A DNA stretch of 64,000 nucleotides from Comamonadaceae bacterium (lineage in GTDB: Bacteria; Pseudomonadota; Gammaproteobacteria; Burkholderiales; Burkholderiaceae_C): contig JAIXUC010000026.1 of assembly GCA_027483665.1 (NCBI GenBank), positions 1 to 64,000 of the forward strand. Reading direction: 5' to 3'. Both the position numbers and the translations under genes were made by a program. Below are positions 1 through 9,420 of the stretch, one piece after another. The notes under the pieces are model-generated. The model was given only the letters and a program-made list of their open reading frames with translations, searched no databases and was not told the DNA's origin. Each line of letters starts with the position of its first letter. Position 1 is the stretch's first letter.

Positions 1-240
1 GCCCTGTGCCTGTGCCGAGGAGCGCAGCGGCTGGCGGATAAAGGGCCGCGCCTGTTTGAGCGAAGCGAGTTTGCGCGGACCCCGCCAGACGCGAGCACCG
101 CAGGTTGCCCGCTGCGTCAGCGGCGGGTCACAGGCACCGGGCTCGCCTTTTCTTTGCTTCCTTTCTTTTGGCGAAGCAAAAGAAAGGAAGGCGCCCGCCG
201 GGGCGAGACCCGGCCAAGCCCCTCTCCGGCCAGGAGACAT
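1..240. repeat. Intergenic palindromic repeat element
   Basis: There is no credible gene in the first 380 bases. The stretch contains a perfect 14-bp inverted repeat (157-170 and 177-190, pyrimidine-rich arm cttcctttcttttg) around a 6-base loop, gcgaag. It is preceded by GC-rich sequence with phrases such as gagcgaagcgag. From memory, similar palindromes recur between genes in Comamonadaceae genomes, so I read this as a dispersed intergenic element. That family assignment is recollection, not a search. It sits upstream of the grpE promoter and does not overlap it. The outer limits given are approximate. Confidence 0.55.
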
Positions 241-308
241 CAGCCCTCCGGCAAGGAAAAAGAACCCCCAGCCAAGCAACCCTGAAAAGGGAAAAGGGAA
301 ATTCTTCC

Positions 309-336
309 CTTGAACTCCCAATCTCTGCCCCAACAT
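309..336 (+). promoter_or_regulatory. Sigma-32 (RpoH) type promoter of grpE
   Basis: CTTGAA at 309-314 matches the RpoH -35 core. After 13 bases, CCCCAACAT at 328-336 resembles the RpoH -10 consensus CCCCATnT. The site ends 44 bases before the grpE ATG. A heat-shock promoter is expected in front of grpE-dnaK-dnaJ. Confidence 0.7.
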
Positions 337-380
337 CCCCTGCAGTTCAGCATCGGCAGACCCCTCAGGTCCACCACAAC

Positions 381-953
381 ATGACAGAAAACACGTCCGA
401 GAACACCGAGTCCCACGCCTCTGCAGCGTCGCAAACTGCACCCGAGCAAGCCGCGCCACCCAAAAGCGAAGCCGAGGCCATTGCTGCTCTGCAGGCCGAA
501 CTGTCCGCCTTGAAAGCCAAGAGCGGGGAGCTGGCCGACCAGTACCTGCGCGCCAAAGCAGAGGCGGAAAACGCCCGGCGCCGTGCCGAAGACGAGGTCA
601 GCAAAGTACGCAAGTTCGCAGTGGAAAGCTTTGCCGAGAGCCTGCTGCCCGTGGCCGACAGCCTGCACGCTGGCTTGGGTGTGCAAGACGCCACCTTGGA
701 GCAACTGCGCGAAGGCGCTCAAGCCACCCTGCGCCAACTGACCGTCGCGCTGGAGCGCCACAAAGTGATGGCGATCGAGCCGCCGGCAGGCACCAAGTTC
801 GACCCGCATCAGCACCAAGCCATCAGCGTGGTGCCGTTGCCGCCAGACTCCACCCAAGAGCCACACACGGTGGTGAACGTGCTGCAAAAGGGCTACACCA
901 TCGTGGACCGCGTGCTGCGCCCGGCACTCGTGACAGTGGCCGCACCCAAGTAA
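381..953 (+). CDS. grpE: GrpE nucleotide exchange factor
   Basis: Encodes a 190-residue GrpE, the cytoplasmic co-chaperone that releases ADP from DnaK. Residues about 30-85 are a heptad-rich, charged coiled coil, the dimerising stalk. The C-terminal beta domain ends in the family signature [16 protein letters not shown]. The frame is open upstream, but the ATG at 381 gives the normal GrpE length and lies just downstream of the sigma-32-type promoter, so earlier starts are rejected. The ribosome-binding site is weak. The gene is first in a grpE-dnaK-dnaJ heat-shock cluster, 139 bases before dnaK. Confidence 0.97.
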   Translation: MTENTSENTESHASAASQTAPEQAAPPKSEAEAIAALQAELSALKAKSGELADQYLRAKAEAENARRRAEDEVSKVRKFAVESFAESLLPVADSLHAGLGVQDATLEQLREGAQATLRQLTVALERHKVMAIEPPAGTKFDPHQHQAISVVPLPPDSTQEPHTVVNVLQKGYTIVDRVLRPALVTVAAPK

Positions 954-1018
954 GCGGGCTCATCCCGACTCGTTCACTGCTTCACGGCATTCATTTCAGG
1001 ATTTCTTCGACCGGCGTT

Positions 1019-1045
1019 CTTGAAACACCAGAAGTTATCCACAAG
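1019..1045 (+). promoter_or_regulatory. Possible second heat-shock promoter before dnaK
   Basis: CTTGAAA at 1019-1025 is a perfect RpoH -35 element in the grpE-dnaK gap, 68 bases before the dnaK ATG. At the expected spacing the -10 region (around tatccaca, 1036-1043) is a poor match to CCCCATnT. A dnaK-proximal promoter is plausible but unproven. Confidence 0.35.
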
Positions 1046-1092
1046 TTTCACAACATCGCCTTTGCGGCACACCAGCATTTCAGGAGAACACC

Positions 1093-3051
1093 ATGGGAAG
1101 AATCATCGGCATCGACCTCGGCACCACCAACAGCTGTGTAGCTGTGATGGAGGGCAACACCACCCGCGTCATCGAAAACTCTGAGGGCGCTCGTACCACG
1201 CCTTCGATCATTGCTTACCAAGAAGACGGCGAAATTCTGGTGGGTGCATCGGCCAAGCGCCAAGCCGTGACGAACCCGAAGAACACGCTTTACGCGGTCA
1301 AGCGCCTGATCGGTCGCAAGTTCACAGAAAAAGAAGTGCAAAAGGACATCGACCTGATGCCCTACAAGATTGCAGCTGCTGACAACGGCGACGCTTGGGT
1401 TGAAGTGCGCGGCAAGAAGATTGCGCCGCCACAGGTCAGCGCCGAAGTGCTGCGCAAAATGAAGAAAACCGCCGAGGACTATCTCGGCGAAGAAGTCACC
1501 GAGGCGGTCATCACGGTGCCTGCCTATTTCAACGACGCGCAGCGCCAGGCCACCAAAGACGCCGGGCGCATCGCGGGTCTTGACGTCAAGCGCATCATCA
1601 ACGAGCCCACCGCAGCAGCACTGGCCTTTGGCCTGGACAAACACGAAAAGGGCGACCGCAAGATCGCGGTGTACGACTTGGGCGGCGGCACGTTCGATGT
1701 GTCCATCATCGAAATCGCCGATGTCGACGGTGAAAAGCAATTCGAAGTGTTGTCCACCAACGGCGACACCTTCTTGGGCGGCGAAGACTTCGACCAGCGC
1801 ATCATCGATTTCATCATTGCCGAGTTCAAAAAGGACCAGGGCGTTGACCTGTCCAAAGATGTGCTGGCCCTGCAGCGCCTGAAGGAAGCGGCTGAGAAGG
1901 CCAAGATCGAACTGTCCAACTCGGCGCAGACCGACATCAACCTGCCCTACATCACGGCAGATGCCAATGGCCCCAGGCACCTCAACATCAAGCTCACCCG
2001 CTCCAAGCTCGAGCAGTTGGTCGAAGAGCTGATAGAGCGCACGATTGCGCCCTGCCGTACTGCCATCAAAGACGCTGGCGTGAGCGTGTCCGACATCCAG
2101 GACGTGATCTTGGTGGGCGGCATGACGCGCATGCCCAAGGTGCAGGAAAAGGTCAAAGAGTTCTTCGGACGCGAGCCTCGTAAAGACGTCAACCCCGACG
2201 AAGCCGTGGCCGTGGGCGCTGCCATCCAAGGCCAGGTGCTGTCAGGTGACCGCAAAGACGTGCTGTTGTTGGACGTCACGCCGCTGAGCTTGGGCATCGA
2301 AACCCTGGGCGGTGTCATGACCAAGATGATCACCAAGAACACCACCATCCCGACCAAGTTCGCGCAAACCTTCTCGACCGCAGAAGACAACCAGCCTGCA
2401 GTCACCATCAAGGTCTTCCAGGGCGAGCGCGAGTTGGCCAGCGGCAACAAGCTGTTGGGCGAGTTCAACCTGGAGGGCATTCCACCGGCTGGGCGCGGTG
2501 TGCCGCAAATCGAGGTGAGCTTTGACATCGACGCCAACGGCATCTTGCACGTGGGTGCCAAAGACAAGGCCTCTGGCAAAGAAAGCAAGATCACCATCAA
2601 GGCCAACTCCGGGATCTCGGAGGAGGAAATCCAGAAGATGGTGAAGGACGCGGAGCTCAATGCCTCCGAAGACAAGCGCAAGCTCGAATTGGTGCAGGCC
2701 AAGAACCAGGGCGAGGCCATGGTTCACAGCGTGCGCAAAAGCCTGACGGAGTACGGCGACAAGCTCGATGCAGCAGAAAAAGAGAAGATCGAAGCCGCGC
2801 TGAAGGATGCCGAAGCTGCGCTGCAGGGCGAAGACAAGGCAACCATCGACGAAAAAACCAACGCCTTGATGAGCGCCAGCCAGAAGCTCGGTGAGAAGAT
2901 GTACGCCGACCAACAGGCAGACGCTGCAGCCCAAGCCAACGCATCAGGCACAGCGGCTTCCGGCGGCGCCGGCGCAGCCGATACCAAAGCGACACAGGCA
3001 GAAGACGACAACATCGTCGACGCCGAAGTCAAGGAAGTGAAGAAGGGCTGA
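1093..3051 (+). CDS. dnaK: Molecular chaperone DnaK (Hsp70)
   Basis: Full-length 652-residue Hsp70. The ATPase domain shows the phosphate-1 motif [13 protein letters not shown] at the N-terminus, the phosphate-2 motif [12 protein letters not shown] near residue 195, [10 protein letters not shown] and the adenosine motif [10 protein letters not shown]. The substrate domain begins at the linker region [19 protein letters not shown]. The C-terminal tail, [15 protein letters not shown], follows an Ala/Gly-rich segment as in proteobacterial DnaK. AGGAGA lies six bases before the ATG. It works with the flanking GrpE and DnaJ in protein folding and in heat-shock control. Confidence 0.99.
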   Translation: MGRIIGIDLGTTNSCVAVMEGNTTRVIENSEGARTTPSIIAYQEDGEILVGASAKRQAVTNPKNTLYAVKRLIGRKFTEKEVQKDIDLMPYKIAAADNGDAWVEVRGKKIAPPQVSAEVLRKMKKTAEDYLGEEVTEAVITVPAYFNDAQRQATKDAGRIAGLDVKRIINEPTAAALAFGLDKHEKGDRKIAVYDLGGGTFDVSIIEIADVDGEKQFEVLSTNGDTFLGGEDFDQRIIDFIIAEFKKDQGVDLSKDVLALQRLKEAAEKAKIELSNSAQTDINLPYITADANGPRHLNIKLTRSKLEQLVEELIERTIAPCRTAIKDAGVSVSDIQDVILVGGMTRMPKVQEKVKEFFGREPRKDVNPDEAVAVGAAIQGQVLSGDRKDVLLLDVTPLSLGIETLGGVMTKMITKNTTIPTKFAQTFSTAEDNQPAVTIKVFQGERELASGNKLLGEFNLEGIPPAGRGVPQIEVSFDIDANGILHVGAKDKASGKESKITIKANSGISEEEIQKMVKDAELNASEDKRKLELVQAKNQGEAMVHSVRKSLTEYGDKLDAAEKEKIEAALKDAEAALQGEDKATIDEKTNALMSASQKLGEKMYADQQADAAAQANASGTAASGGAGAADTKATQAEDDNIVDAEVKEVKKG

Positions 3052-3077
3052 AGGCACTGCGCACCAGCGGCACCACG

Positions 3078-3113
3078 CGCCGCGCCGATTCGCTTCTCAG
3101 CGTCGGCGCGGCG
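3078..3113 (+). other. Hairpin in the dnaK-dnaJ gap
   Basis: An 11-bp perfect stem (CGCCGCGCCGA at 3078-3088 with TCGGCGCGGCG at 3103-3113) encloses a 14-base loop and is followed by ttcttgttc. It could be a partial terminator or an RNA-stability or processing element that lowers dnaJ output relative to dnaK. The trailing T content is too weak for a confident terminator. Confidence 0.5.
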
Positions 3114-3145
3114 TTCTTGTTCAACCAAGGCTGATTCACGAGACC

Positions 3146-4282
3146 ATGGCAAAACGCGATTACTACGAAACGCTGGGTGTCCCCAAGAACGCTTCGGAAG
3201 AAGACATCAAAAAGGCTTATCGCAAATTGGCGATGAAGCACCACCCCGACCGCAACCAAGGTGATGCAGCCAAAGCAGCCGAAGAAAAGTTCAAAGAGGC
3301 CAAAGAGGCCTACGAGATGCTCTCCGACCCGCCAAAGCGCGCGGCCTACGACCAGCACGGCCATGCCGGTGTGGACCCCAACATGCGCGGCCCAGCAGGC
3401 GGTCCGGGCGCTGAGGGCTTTGGTGGTTTTGCAGAAGCCTTTGGCGACATCTTCGGCGACATGTTCAACCAGGGTCGTGCGCGCGGTGGGCGGCAGGTCT
3501 ACCGTGGCAGCGACCTCAGCTACGCCATGGAGATCAGCCTGGAAGAAGCGGCGCGGGGCAAGGAGTCGCAGATTCGCATTCCCACCTGGGACGATTGCGA
3601 CACCTGCCACGGCACTGGTGCCAAGCCCGGCACCTCTGCCAAAACCTGCACCACCTGCGCCGGTTCAGGCGCTGTGCAAATGCGCCAAGGCTTTTTCTCG
3701 GTGCAGCAAACCTGCCCCACTTGCAAAGGTACGGGCCGCATCATTCCCGAGCCCTGCACCGTCTGCAGCGGGGCGGGCAAGGTCAAGCGCCACAAGACGC
3801 TGGAAGTAAAAATTCCAGCAGGCATCGACGACGGCATGCGCATCCGCTCCGCGGGCAATGGCGAGCCGGGTACCAACGGCGGCCCGCCGGGCGACCTCTA
3901 CATCGAGATTCGCCTGAAGAAGCACGACATCTTCGAGCGCGATGGCGATGACCTGCACTGCAACGTGCCGATCAGCTTCACCACCGCGGCCTTGGGTGGC
4001 GAGATCGAAGTGCCCACGCTCGCTGGCAAAGCCGCCATTGACATCCCGGAAGGCACACAGGCTGGCAAACAGTTCCGGCTGCGCGGCAAGGGCGTCAAAG
4101 GCGTGCGCTCGAGCTACCCGGGCGACCTGTATTGCCACATCAGCGTGGAGACACCGATCAAGCTCACGGAACACCAGCGCAAACTGCTGCGCGAGTTGGA
4201 CGAGTCGCTGAAAAAAGGCGGGGCCAAGCACTCGCCGGGCGAGGACGGCTGGGCCGACCGGCTGAAACGCTTCTTCAGTTGA
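3146..4282 (+). CDS. dnaJ: Chaperone protein DnaJ (Hsp40)
   Basis: 378 residues with the complete class-I DnaJ layout. The N-terminal J domain has the HPD tripeptide (KHHPDRN, about residue 33) that stimulates DnaK ATPase. A Gly/Phe-rich linker follows (about 75-115). Four zinc-binding CxxCxGxG repeats follow: [24 protein letters not shown] and CTVCSGAG. The C-terminal substrate-binding domains come last. It is third in the grpE-dnaK-dnaJ cluster, 94 bases after dnaK with a hairpin in the gap, and converges on the minus-strand operon that follows. Confidence 0.99.
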   Translation: MAKRDYYETLGVPKNASEEDIKKAYRKLAMKHHPDRNQGDAAKAAEEKFKEAKEAYEMLSDPPKRAAYDQHGHAGVDPNMRGPAGGPGAEGFGGFAEAFGDIFGDMFNQGRARGGRQVYRGSDLSYAMEISLEEAARGKESQIRIPTWDDCDTCHGTGAKPGTSAKTCTTCAGSGAVQMRQGFFSVQQTCPTCKGTGRIIPEPCTVCSGAGKVKRHKTLEVKIPAGIDDGMRIRSAGNGEPGTNGGPPGDLYIEIRLKKHDIFERDGDDLHCNVPISFTTAALGGEIEVPTLAGKAAIDIPEGTQAGKQFRLRGKGVKGVRSSYPGDLYCHISVETPIKLTEHQRKLLRELDESLKKGGAKHSPGEDGWADRLKRFFS

Positions 4283-4337
4283 ACAGCGCTGTGGGGCTTG
4301 CTGCGCCGTCAAAGGACAGCTGGCCCGCTCCCAGCAG

Positions 4338-4694
4338 CTACAACAGCCTCGTGCCCAGCGGCACGTCATGGTCGGGCACACACAGGCTCACATGCCCAGC
4401 CGCGTCATCGAAACCAGTGACCAAACACTCGGACATGAACGGACCAATCTGCTTGGGTGGGAAGTTGAGCACCGCTACCACCAGCCGGCCCACGAGGTCT
4501 TTTGGCTGGTAGAGCGCTGTGATTTGTGCGCTCGACTGGCGCATGCCCAGCTCTGCCCCAAAGTCCACCCTCAACTTGTAGGCTGGCTTGCGCGCTTGAG
4601 GAAACGGCTCTGCTGCCACGATGCGCCCGACCCGCAGTTCGACCCGGGCGAAGTCGTTCCAGGTGATGGGCTGGAAGCCGTGCTCGGGCTGCAT
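4338..4694 (-). CDS. CsaA-like tRNA-binding protein
   Basis: A 118-residue protein made almost wholly of the tRNA-binding OB fold found in CsaA and at the ends of MetRS and PheRS-beta. Visible family motifs are FARVELRVGRIVAAE, KLRVDFG, ALYQPKDLVGRLVVAVLNFPPKQIGPFMSE and VPLGTRL. The ATG at 4694 is chosen because it lies just past the upstream gene's stop and fits the family length; the frame is open to 4769. It is last in the etfB-etfA-dehydrogenase operon. CsaA proteins have been described as chaperone-like or RNA-binding. Its cellular role here is not evident from context. Confidence 0.85.
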   Translation of the reverse strand: MQPEHGFQPITWNDFARVELRVGRIVAAEPFPQARKPAYKLRVDFGAELGMRQSSAQITALYQPKDLVGRLVVAVLNFPPKQIGPFMSECLVTGFDDAAGHVSLCVPDHDVPLGTRLL

Positions 4695-4708
4695 CGGAGG
4701 CTGCTGGC

Positions 4709-5692
4709 TCAGACCCCGGCGCTGAGAGTGGCCAGCCGGTCGCGAGCCACCTGATATTCGCGTCGCCACTGGCCCACCAACTCAGCCGTGCCTTGCACGC
4801 GCTCAATGGCACCAATGCCTTGGCCGCAACCCCAAATGTCTTTCCAGGCTTTCTTGGCTGCATCGCCACCAAAGTTCATCTGCGTGGGGTCGCTCTGAGG
4901 CAGGTTCTCGGGGTCCAGACCCGCCGCGCGCACCGAGGCTTTGAGGTAGTTGCCATGCACGCCCGTGAACAGGTTGCTGTAGACGATGTCGTCTGAGCTG
5001 GCCTCGACGATGGCCTGCTTGTAGGCGTCTGACGCTCTGGCCTCGGCCGTGGCGATGAAGGCCGAGCCGATGTAGGCGAAGTCGGCGCCCATGGCCTGGG
5101 CTGCCAACACCGCGCTGCCGCTGGCGATCGATCCCGACAACGCCAGCGGGCCCTTGAACCACTGGCGAATTTCCTGCACCAGCGCAAACGGGCTCTTCAC
5201 GCCGGCATGGCCGCCAGCACCTGCGGCCACTGCAATCAGGCCGTCTGCCCCCTTGTCGATGGCTTTGTGCGCAAAGGTGTTGTTGATGATGTCGTGCATC
5301 ACCACGCCGCCATAGCTGTGAGCCGCCGCGTTGATTTCTTCGCGCGCGCCCAGGCTTGTGATGATGAGCGGCACCTTGTACTTCACGCACAAGGCCATGT
5401 CGTGCTCCAGACGGTCGTTGCTCTTGTGCACGATCTGGTTGATGGCGAAAGGCGCAGCCGGGCTGTCGGGGTGGGCCGCGTTGTGCGCCGCCAAGGTTTC
5501 TGTGATCTCAGAGAGCCACTCGTCTAGCTGGCTGGCCGGGCGCGCGTTGAGTGAAGGCATGCTGCCCACCACCCCGGCTTTGCACTGCGCAATCACGAGC
5601 TGCGGGTGGCTGATGATGAACAACGGCGCGCCGATGATGGGCAAGCGCAGGTTCTGAAGAACGGCGGGCAGGTGGTCGCTGGTGGCTGTCAT
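4709..5692 (-). CDS. Nitronate monooxygenase family flavoprotein
   Basis: A 327-residue FMN-dependent TIM-barrel protein of the nitronate monooxygenase (2-nitropropane dioxygenase) family, which oxidises alkyl nitronates. N-terminal PIIGAPLFIISHPQLVIA and the phosphate-binding stretch GAGGHAG near residue 160 are typical, as is GADFAYIGSAFIAT. It starts 42 bases after the acyl-CoA dehydrogenase gene and ends 14 bases before the tRNA-binding gene, consistent with one transcript. Members beside beta-oxidation genes are common in Burkholderiales and their true substrates are often unknown. Confidence 0.88.
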   Translation of the reverse strand: MTATSDHLPAVLQNLRLPIIGAPLFIISHPQLVIAQCKAGVVGSMPSLNARPASQLDEWLSEITETLAAHNAAHPDSPAAPFAINQIVHKSNDRLEHDMALCVKYKVPLIITSLGAREEINAAAHSYGGVVMHDIINNTFAHKAIDKGADGLIAVAAGAGGHAGVKSPFALVQEIRQWFKGPLALSGSIASGSAVLAAQAMGADFAYIGSAFIATAEARASDAYKQAIVEASSDDIVYSNLFTGVHGNYLKASVRAAGLDPENLPQSDPTQMNFGGDAAKKAWKDIWGCGQGIGAIERVQGTAELVGQWRREYQVARDRLATLSAGV

Positions 5693-5734
5693 GGCTATCC
5701 TTTTTTCTTGATTTCGCTCACAAGCGCAAATGGC

Positions 5735-7555
5735 TTAGAACGCCTCCAACGCCAGGGCAGTGACGCTGTCCGCGCCTTCCACGATGGCGTCGCGCACGCC
5801 TGGGGCGCGCGACAAGATGTGCTCTGCATAAAAGCGCGCCGTGTCCACCTTGGCCTGCATGAAGGCCGGGTCTTCGCCCTGGGCCAAGGCTTGCTGTGCA
5901 GCCAACAAAGCGCGTGCCATTTGCCAGCCCGCCACCAGGTTGCCGGCCAGCATGAGGTAGGGCACGCTGCCCGCAAAAGCGGCGTTGGGTTTGGCCCGCG
6001 TGTTGGCCACGATGAAGTCCACCGCATCCAGAAATGCCAAGCGCGCTGCTGACAGCTTGCGGTGCACGGCCAAGGCAGCCGCGCTGCCGTTGGCCAGCAA
6101 GGCAGCTTCTGTAGCCGCCACTTGGCCAGCAATGGCGCGGGCTGAAGCCCCACCGTCGCGCGCTGTTTTGCGGCCCACCAGGTCGTTGGCCTGAATGGCG
6201 GTGGTGCCTTCGTAGATGGTGAGGATCTTCGCGTCGCGGTAGTACTGGGCTGCGCCTGTTTCTTCAATGAAGCCCATGCCACCGTGCACTTGCACACCCA
6301 AGGAGGTGACTTCCAAGCTCATCTCGGTGCTGTAGCCTTTGACCAGCGGCACCAGAAATTCGTAGAAGGCTTGGTTCTCCCGGCGCGCTGCCGCATCGGG
6401 GTGGTGATGGCCTGCGTCGTAAGCGGCAGCGGCCACGGCGGCCATGGCGCGGCAGCCTTCGGTGACAGCGCGCATGGTCATGAGCATGCGCCGCACATCG
6501 GGGTGGTGGATGATGGCCGCGCTGCCCGGCAAGCTGCCATCCACGGGGCGGCTTTGCACGCGGTCTTTGGCATAGACCACGGCCTTTTGATAAGCGCGCT
6601 CAGAAATCGCTATGCCCTGCACGCCCACCGCGTAACGGGCCGCGTTCATCATGATGAACATGTACTCCAGCCCGCGGTTTTCTTCGCCCACGAGGTAGGC
6701 CACGGCACCTGCGCCGCCCTGGTCTGCCACGCTGCCCGCAATGCCATCACCGTACTGCAACACGGCGGTCGGGCTGGCTTTGATGCCCATCTTGTGTTCG
6801 ATGCTCACGCAATGCACGTCGTTGCGCTGACCCAAACTGCCATCGGCATTCACCAAAAACTTCGGACAGACAAACAAGCTGATGCCCTTGACGCCTTCTG
6901 GCGCGCCCTGCACCCGTGCCAACACCAAATGCACGATGTTGTCGGCCAAGTCGTGCTCGCCGTAGGTGATGTAGATCTTGGTGCCAAAGATGCGGTAGCT
7001 GCCATCGGCTTGTGGCTCGGCGCGGGTGCGCACCAAGGACAAGTCGCTGCCGGCTTGTGGCTCGGTCAGGTTCATGGTGCCGGTCCACTCGCCGCTGACC
7101 AAACGTGGCAAGTAGGTGCTTTTGAGCGAGTCGCTGCCCGCAGTCAGCAGGGCTTCAATGGCGCCGTCGGTGAGCAGCGGGCACAAGGCAAAACTCATGT
7201 TGGCCGAGTTCAGCATTTCGACACAGGCAGCACCAATGGTTTTGGGCAGGCCCTGACCGCCCCAGTCCGCCGGGTGTTGCAAACCCTGCCAGCCGCCTTG
7301 CGTGTACTGGCGGTAGGCCTCTTGAAAGCCGGGCGTGGTGGTGACTTTGCCGTCTTTCAAAAACGAAGGCTGCCGATCACCCTCCCAGTTCAGCGGCGCA
7401 ATCACGCCTTCGTTGAGCCGGGCCGACTCTTCCAGCACGGCCTGCGCGGTGTCAGCGCCCGCATCTTCGAAGCCGGGCAGCTGCGCGATGTTCTCGATGC
7501 CCGCCAAGTGGCGGATAGCGAACATCATGTCTTTCAGTGGGGCGGTGTAGCTCAT
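5735..7555 (-). CDS. Acyl-CoA dehydrogenase, FadE-like long form
   Basis: A 606-residue FAD enzyme that introduces the alpha-beta double bond into acyl-CoA and passes electrons to ETF, which is encoded just upstream. The length is that of the roughly 600-residue FadE-like subgroup with a C-terminal extension, not the 380-residue short form. Motifs include MNLTEPQAGSDLSLV, KIYITYGEHDL and KILTIYEGTTAIQANDL, the last carrying the candidate catalytic glutamate. Translation is placed at ATG 7555 because AGGAG stands eleven bases upstream. An in-frame ATG at 7582 is possible but less likely. It follows etfA by 64 bases that include a hairpin. Confidence 0.93.
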   Translation of the reverse strand: MSYTAPLKDMMFAIRHLAGIENIAQLPGFEDAGADTAQAVLEESARLNEGVIAPLNWEGDRQPSFLKDGKVTTTPGFQEAYRQYTQGGWQGLQHPADWGGQGLPKTIGAACVEMLNSANMSFALCPLLTDGAIEALLTAGSDSLKSTYLPRLVSGEWTGTMNLTEPQAGSDLSLVRTRAEPQADGSYRIFGTKIYITYGEHDLADNIVHLVLARVQGAPEGVKGISLFVCPKFLVNADGSLGQRNDVHCVSIEHKMGIKASPTAVLQYGDGIAGSVADQGGAGAVAYLVGEENRGLEYMFIMMNAARYAVGVQGIAISERAYQKAVVYAKDRVQSRPVDGSLPGSAAIIHHPDVRRMLMTMRAVTEGCRAMAAVAAAAYDAGHHHPDAAARRENQAFYEFLVPLVKGYSTEMSLEVTSLGVQVHGGMGFIEETGAAQYYRDAKILTIYEGTTAIQANDLVGRKTARDGGASARAIAGQVAATEAALLANGSAAALAVHRKLSAARLAFLDAVDFIVANTRAKPNAAFAGSVPYLMLAGNLVAGWQMARALLAAQQALAQGEDPAFMQAKVDTARFYAEHILSRAPGVRDAIVEGADSVTALALEAF

Positions 7556-7580
7556 GGGTTTTGTCTCCTGCAGATGTGGC

Positions 7581-7600
7581 AAGGGCGCCTACGCGCCCTT
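7581..7600. other. Hairpin between etfA and the dehydrogenase gene
   Basis: A perfect 8-bp stem, aagggcgc/gcgccctt, with loop ctac. Read on the plus strand it is followed by a T-rich run (gtttctttttt), which would suit a terminator pointing away from the operon. On the operon strand no U-tract follows. It may tune or stabilise the etf mRNA. Confidence 0.4.
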
Positions 7601-7619
7601 GTTTCTTTTTTGTTTGCGC

Positions 7620-8564
7620 TCAGAGCGCCTTGATGAGTTCTGGCACAGCCTCGAACAAATCGGCCTCCAGCCCGTAGTCGGCCACCGAGAAGATGGGCGC
7701 CTCGGGGTCTTTGTTGATCGCCACGATGACTTTGCTGTCCTTCATGCCGGCCAAGTGCTGAATGGCACCGCTGATGCCCGCTGCGATGTAGAGCTGGGGG
7801 GCGACGATCTTGCCGGTTTGGCCAACCTGCCAGTCGTTGGGCGCGTAGCCTGCGTCCACGGCAGCTCGGCTCGCACCGATGGCCGCACCCAGCTTGTCGG
7901 CCAGCGGAATCATGACTTCGTTGAATTTCTCGGCGCTGCCCAAGGCGCGGCCACCGGAGACGATGACCTTGGCCGCGGTCAGCTCGGGGCGGTCGCTCTT
8001 GGCGATTTCGCTGCCCACGAAGCGGCTGGCACCGTCGTCAGCCACGGCCTGCAGCACCTTCACTGCAGCAGCACCGCCGCTGGCCGCAGCGGGGTCGAAG
8101 CCGGTCGTTCGCACCGTGATCACCTTCACCGCGTCCAGGCTCTTGACAGTAGCCATGGCATTGCCGGCGTAGATGGGGCGCTCGAACGTGTCTGGCGACT
8201 CCACGCGCGTGACGTCGGATATCTGCGCCACGTCAAGGCGCGCTGCCACACGCGGCGCAATGTTCTTGCCGCCCGCCGTGGCTGCAAACAAGATGTGGCC
8301 ATAGCCCTCGGCCAGCGCCAGAACTTGCTCGGCCATGGGCTCGGCCAAGCCGTGTTCGAAAGCCGGTGCATCCGCGTGCAGCACCTGGCTCACACCTGCG
8401 ATTTGCGCAGCAGCGGCCGCGGCTGCGGCGCACTGATGACCGGCCACCAGCACATGCACGTTCGCGCCACAGGCCAGTGCCGCGGTGACGGTGTTGAGCG
8501 TGGCCGGGCGAATGGATTGGTGGTCGTGTTCAGCCACCACCAGGATGTTTGCGTTTGTGGTCAT
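7620..8564 (-). CDS. etfA: Electron transfer flavoprotein alpha subunit
   Basis: 314 residues. EtfA binds FAD and, with EtfB, carries electrons from acyl-CoA dehydrogenases to the ETF-ubiquinone oxidoreductase. The C-terminal FAD domain shows VSGGRALGSAEKF, GQTGKIVAPQLYIAAGISGA and AINKDPEAPIFSVADYG, all hallmarks. It lies directly after etfB with a single base between the genes, so the pair is translated from one mRNA and probably coupled. Confidence 0.98.
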   Translation of the reverse strand: MTTNANILVVAEHDHQSIRPATLNTVTAALACGANVHVLVAGHQCAAAAAAAAQIAGVSQVLHADAPAFEHGLAEPMAEQVLALAEGYGHILFAATAGGKNIAPRVAARLDVAQISDVTRVESPDTFERPIYAGNAMATVKSLDAVKVITVRTTGFDPAAASGGAAAVKVLQAVADDGASRFVGSEIAKSDRPELTAAKVIVSGGRALGSAEKFNEVMIPLADKLGAAIGASRAAVDAGYAPNDWQVGQTGKIVAPQLYIAAGISGAIQHLAGMKDSKVIVAINKDPEAPIFSVADYGLEADLFEAVPELIKAL

Positions 8565-8565
8565 G

Positions 8566-9315
8566 TCAGATCACCTTCGCTTCGTTTTTCAGTTTGGCAA
8601 CCAGGGCAGCGACGTCGGGCACTTTGACGCCCGCTCCGCGCTTGGCAGGCTCGGTTACTTTCATGGTCTGGATGCGCGGCGTCACGTCCACGCCCAAGTC
8701 TTCTGGTTTCAGCACATCAAGCTGCTTTTTCTTGGCCTTCATGATGTTGGGCAGCGTCACGTAGCGCGGCTCGTTCAGGCGCAGGTCGGTGGTGACCACA
8801 GCGGGCAGCGCCACCGACAGCGTTTCCAGACCACCGTCCACTTCGCGCGTGACGCTGGCGCGGCCATCGGCCACTTCGACCTTGCTGGCAAAGGTGGCCT
8901 GCGGCAGCCGGGCCAGTGCCGCCAGCATTTGCCCGGTCTGGTTGCAGTCGTCGTCGATGGCCTGCTTGCCCAAAATGACCATGCCGGGCTGCTCGCGGTC
9001 AAACAAAGCCTTGAGCAGCTTGGCCACGGCCAGGGGCTGCAACTCGACGCTGGTTTCCACCAAGATGGCGCGGTCAGCGCCAATGGCCATGGCGGTGCGC
9101 AGCGTCTCTTGGCATTGAGCCACACCACAGGACACCGCCACCACCTCGGTGACCACGCCCTTTTCTTTCAAGCGCACAGCCTCTTCGACGGCGATTTCGT
9201 CGAAGGGGTTCATGCTCATCTTCACGTTGGCGATGTCCACACCGCTTTGATCGGACTTCACGCGGACCTTGACGTTGTAGTCAACGACGCGTTTGACGGC
9301 CACCAGTACTTTCAT
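8566..9315 (-). CDS. etfB: Electron transfer flavoprotein beta subunit
   Basis: 249 residues. EtfB is the AMP-binding partner of EtfA and carries the loop recognised by dehydrogenases. N-terminal [19 protein letters not shown] and [19 protein letters not shown] are standard. The helix with [18 protein letters not shown] matches the dehydrogenase-recognition region. GGAG precedes the ATG by about eight bases. It is first in the etfB-etfA-dehydrogenase-nitronate monooxygenase-CsaA-like run and has its own promoter in the gap after the mscS-type gene. Confidence 0.98.
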   Translation of the reverse strand: MKVLVAVKRVVDYNVKVRVKSDQSGVDIANVKMSMNPFDEIAVEEAVRLKEKGVVTEVVAVSCGVAQCQETLRTAMAIGADRAILVETSVELQPLAVAKLLKALFDREQPGMVILGKQAIDDDCNQTGQMLAALARLPQATFASKVEVADGRASVTREVDGGLETLSVALPAVVTTDLRLNEPRYVTLPNIMKAKKKQLDVLKPEDLGVDVTPRIQTMKVTEPAKRGAGVKVPDVAALVAKLKNEAKVI

Positions 9316-9380
9316 ACGCTGTACTCCAGAGATAAATGGGTTGGCGGTGCTGACCTAGCGGGCTGGATGCCACGGAAAAG

Positions 9381-9404
9381 CACGACCGTTCTTTTTTGAT
9401 TATA
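9381..9404 (-). promoter_or_regulatory. etfB promoter with candidate TetR-type operator
   Basis: On the minus strand a perfect TATAAT (9399-9404) lies about 85 bases before the etfB start. Immediately downstream, near the expected transcription start, is an imperfect palindrome that reads acgaccgttc on the plus strand (9382-9391). This resembles the ACG-nn-CGT half-site pattern of TetR-family fatty-acid regulators in betaproteobacteria. The -35 region is poor. The operator identity is inference from gene content. Confidence 0.45.
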
Positions 9405-9420
9405 GGTAGCGCTCTATGGT

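Noticed and set aside
105-380. In-frame upstream extension of grpE
   Set aside because: It would pass through the repeat and the sigma-32 promoter and has no GrpE-like sequence; the ATG at 381 gives normal length.
1048-2229. 393-codon open frame antisense to dnaK
   Set aside because: High-GC shadow of dnaK; composition is His/Val/Leu-rich with no recognisable domain.
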